Assembly: GCA_002384855.1 (NCBI GenBank)
Contig: DGBP01000069.1
Coordinates: 1-64,000 of the forward strand
Length of the DNA: 64,000 nt
Direction of reading: 5' to 3'
DNA from: Nocardioidaceae bacterium UBA4001
GTDB taxonomy: Bacteria; Actinomycetota; Actinomycetes; Propionibacteriales; Nocardioidaceae
The notes below the pieces were generated by a model. It was not told the DNA's origin, searched no databases, and was given only the letters and a program-made list of their open reading frames with translations. The position numbers and the translations under genes are program-made. Of the stretch, positions 63,204 to 64,000 are shown piece after piece. Within the stretch, counting starts at the first letter, position 1. The number at the start of each line of letters is the position of its first letter.

Positions 63204-63953
63204 ATGTCTCGGGTGAGCGCAGGAACCTACTCCCACACGACTCCCAGCGGCGCCGTGACCGCCGCTCACCGCGGGTCGGCCGGCAGCGCGGGCGACGGCC
63301 GGCCGGGCGGAGGCTCCCCGCCCAGCCCGCCGGCGCGACGCGTGCGCCGTCCCTCCTGGCGTGACCCACGGCTGCTCGCCGGTCTCGCGATCGTCGCGGT
63401 GAGCGTGCTCCTCGGTGTGCGTCTCCTGGCCGCCGCGGACGACACGACGACCGTCTGGTCGGTCGCCGCGGACCTGCCGGCCGGGCATGCCGTCGACGCC
63501 GGGGACCTCCGGCCGGTGGAGGTCCGCTTCGGCAGCCCGGGGCTGGCGGAGAGGTACCTCCCCGCCACCGACCTGCCCCCGGGCACGGTGCTGCTCCAGG
63601 ACGTCTCCACCGGGGAGATGCTGCCCCGGGCCGCGCTCGGCGAGGGCGGGACGCAGGACGTCGCGGAGCTGCCGATCAGCCTGTCCGCGGAGTCGGTGCC
63701 GGTCGGGGTTCGGCCCGGCCACGTGGTGGACGTCTGGGTGACCCCCGCGGACGTCGCGGCCCGGCAGGCCCGCGAGGCCGTGCGGGTCCTCGAGGGCGTG
63801 ACGGTCGTGGCCGCCCCCGAGAGTGCCGGCGCCCTGGGGCCCTCCATGACCCGTCAGGTGGTCGTCGCAGTTCCGGCCGAGGAGGAGGCGGCGATCGCTC
63901 GCGCGCTCGCCGCGCTCGCGGACGGGACCGTGGTCCTGGTCGGACGGGGGTAG
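63204..63953 (+). CDS. SAF-domain protein (CpaB/RcpC-like)
   Basis: 249 residues. Long Gly/Pro/Arg-rich cytoplasmic start, one transmembrane helix (LLAGLAIVAVSVLLGVRLLAA), then a SAF domain (VAADLPAGHAVDAGDLRPVEV, LPPGTVLLQDVSTGEMLPRAAL) and an RcpC-like part (VPVGVRPGHVVDVWVTPAD). These proteins support Flp/Tad pilus or similar envelope machines. Start ATG 63204 or GTG 63213. Followed after 4 bp by another gene. Confidence 0.82.
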   Translation: MSRVSAGTYSHTTPSGAVTAAHRGSAGSAGDGRPGGGSPPSPPARRVRRPSWRDPRLLAGLAIVAVSVLLGVRLLAAADDTTTVWSVAADLPAGHAVDAGDLRPVEVRFGSPGLAERYLPATDLPPGTVLLQDVSTGEMLPRAALGEGGTQDVAELPISLSAESVPVGVRPGHVVDVWVTPADVAARQAREAVRVLEGVTVVAAPESAGALGPSMTRQVVVAVPAEEEAAIARALAALADGTVVLVGRG

Positions 63954-63957
63954 CGGC

Positions 63958-64000
63958 ATGCTGGGGGAGCGCACCGGAGTGCTGGTCGCGGCCGCGGGCG
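63958..64000 (+). CDS. Start of a gene cut by the window edge
   Basis: ATG followed by LGERTGVLVAAAG, running off the right edge. Only 14 codons are visible. The hydrophobic strand directly after the start fits a Rossmann/P-loop protein, and a CpaE/TadZ-like ATPase is often found after a CpaB-like gene, but this is a guess from context. Confidence 0.45.
   Translation, partial: MLGERTGVLVAAAG

Overview
The window is chromosomal DNA of a high-GC actinobacterium. It has roughly 70% GC, strong G/C third-codon bias, many GTG starts, ATGA/GTGA start-stop overlaps and a whiB gene. From memory, the gene order from about 2.5 kb to 61 kb follows the Mycobacterium tuberculosis Rv3285-Rv3240 region in reduced form: accA3, sseA-like rhodanese, maf, accE, accD5, birA, PH-domain protein, GtrA protein, purK, purE, fadE25, LCP protein, mannose-1-P guanylyltransferase, fbiB, fbiA, whiB2, manB, SIS protein, ahcY, mtrA, mtrB, lpqB, comF, hpf, secA. 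The absence of mycolate or arabinan genes, together with the inserted genes, suggests a Nocardioidaceae member such as Nocardioides. That placement is inference.

Layout. 1-6.3 kb: pyruvate carboxylase (cut by the left edge) and the biotinylated acyl-CoA carboxylase alpha subunit, then a MerR regulator divergent from an acyl-CoA dehydrogenase. 6.3-13.6 kb: GtrA protein, rhodanese lipoprotein, Maf, DUF885 hydrolase, GT87 mannosyltransferase, AccE-AccD and BirA. AccA3, AccD, AccE and BirA together supply a biotin-dependent acyl-CoA carboxylase. 13.6-20.4 kb: PH-domain protein, class III adenylate cyclase, orphan winged-helix regulator, PurK-PurE, CoA-binding protein, FadE25, crotonase. 20.4-30.9 kb: cell-surface glycan block with two LCP ligases, a double glycosyltransferase, UDP-galactopyranose mutase, a Wzm/Wzt-type exporter and a secreted PGRP amidase carrying FG-GAP repeats. 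30.9-44 kb: sugar-nucleotide genes, F420 synthesis (FbiA/FbiB), WhiB and a large membrane glycosyltransferase. 44-53.5 kb: AhcY, MtrA-MtrB-LpqB, ComF-like protein, a probable structured RNA before hpf, an orphan response regulator and an AlkX-type glycosylase. 53.5-58 kb: sugar ABC importer with a divergent LacI regulator. 58-64 kb: secA and a poorly characterised group (Rv3235-like, LysM, BldC-like HTH, SAF domain).

The most notable signals are regulatory. Fifteen genes carry a TANNNT -10 hexamer 6-8 nt before the start codon and look leaderless. A CsoR/CstR-like palindrome sits on one of these promoters, at the rhodanese gene. A mirrored MerR operator pair sits inside a divergent promoter. 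Hairpins are built into the ends of convergent genes. A short repeat has been inserted in frame into two metabolic genes. A roughly 350-nt structured leader precedes hpf. I found no tRNA, rRNA, CRISPR array or intact mobile element.
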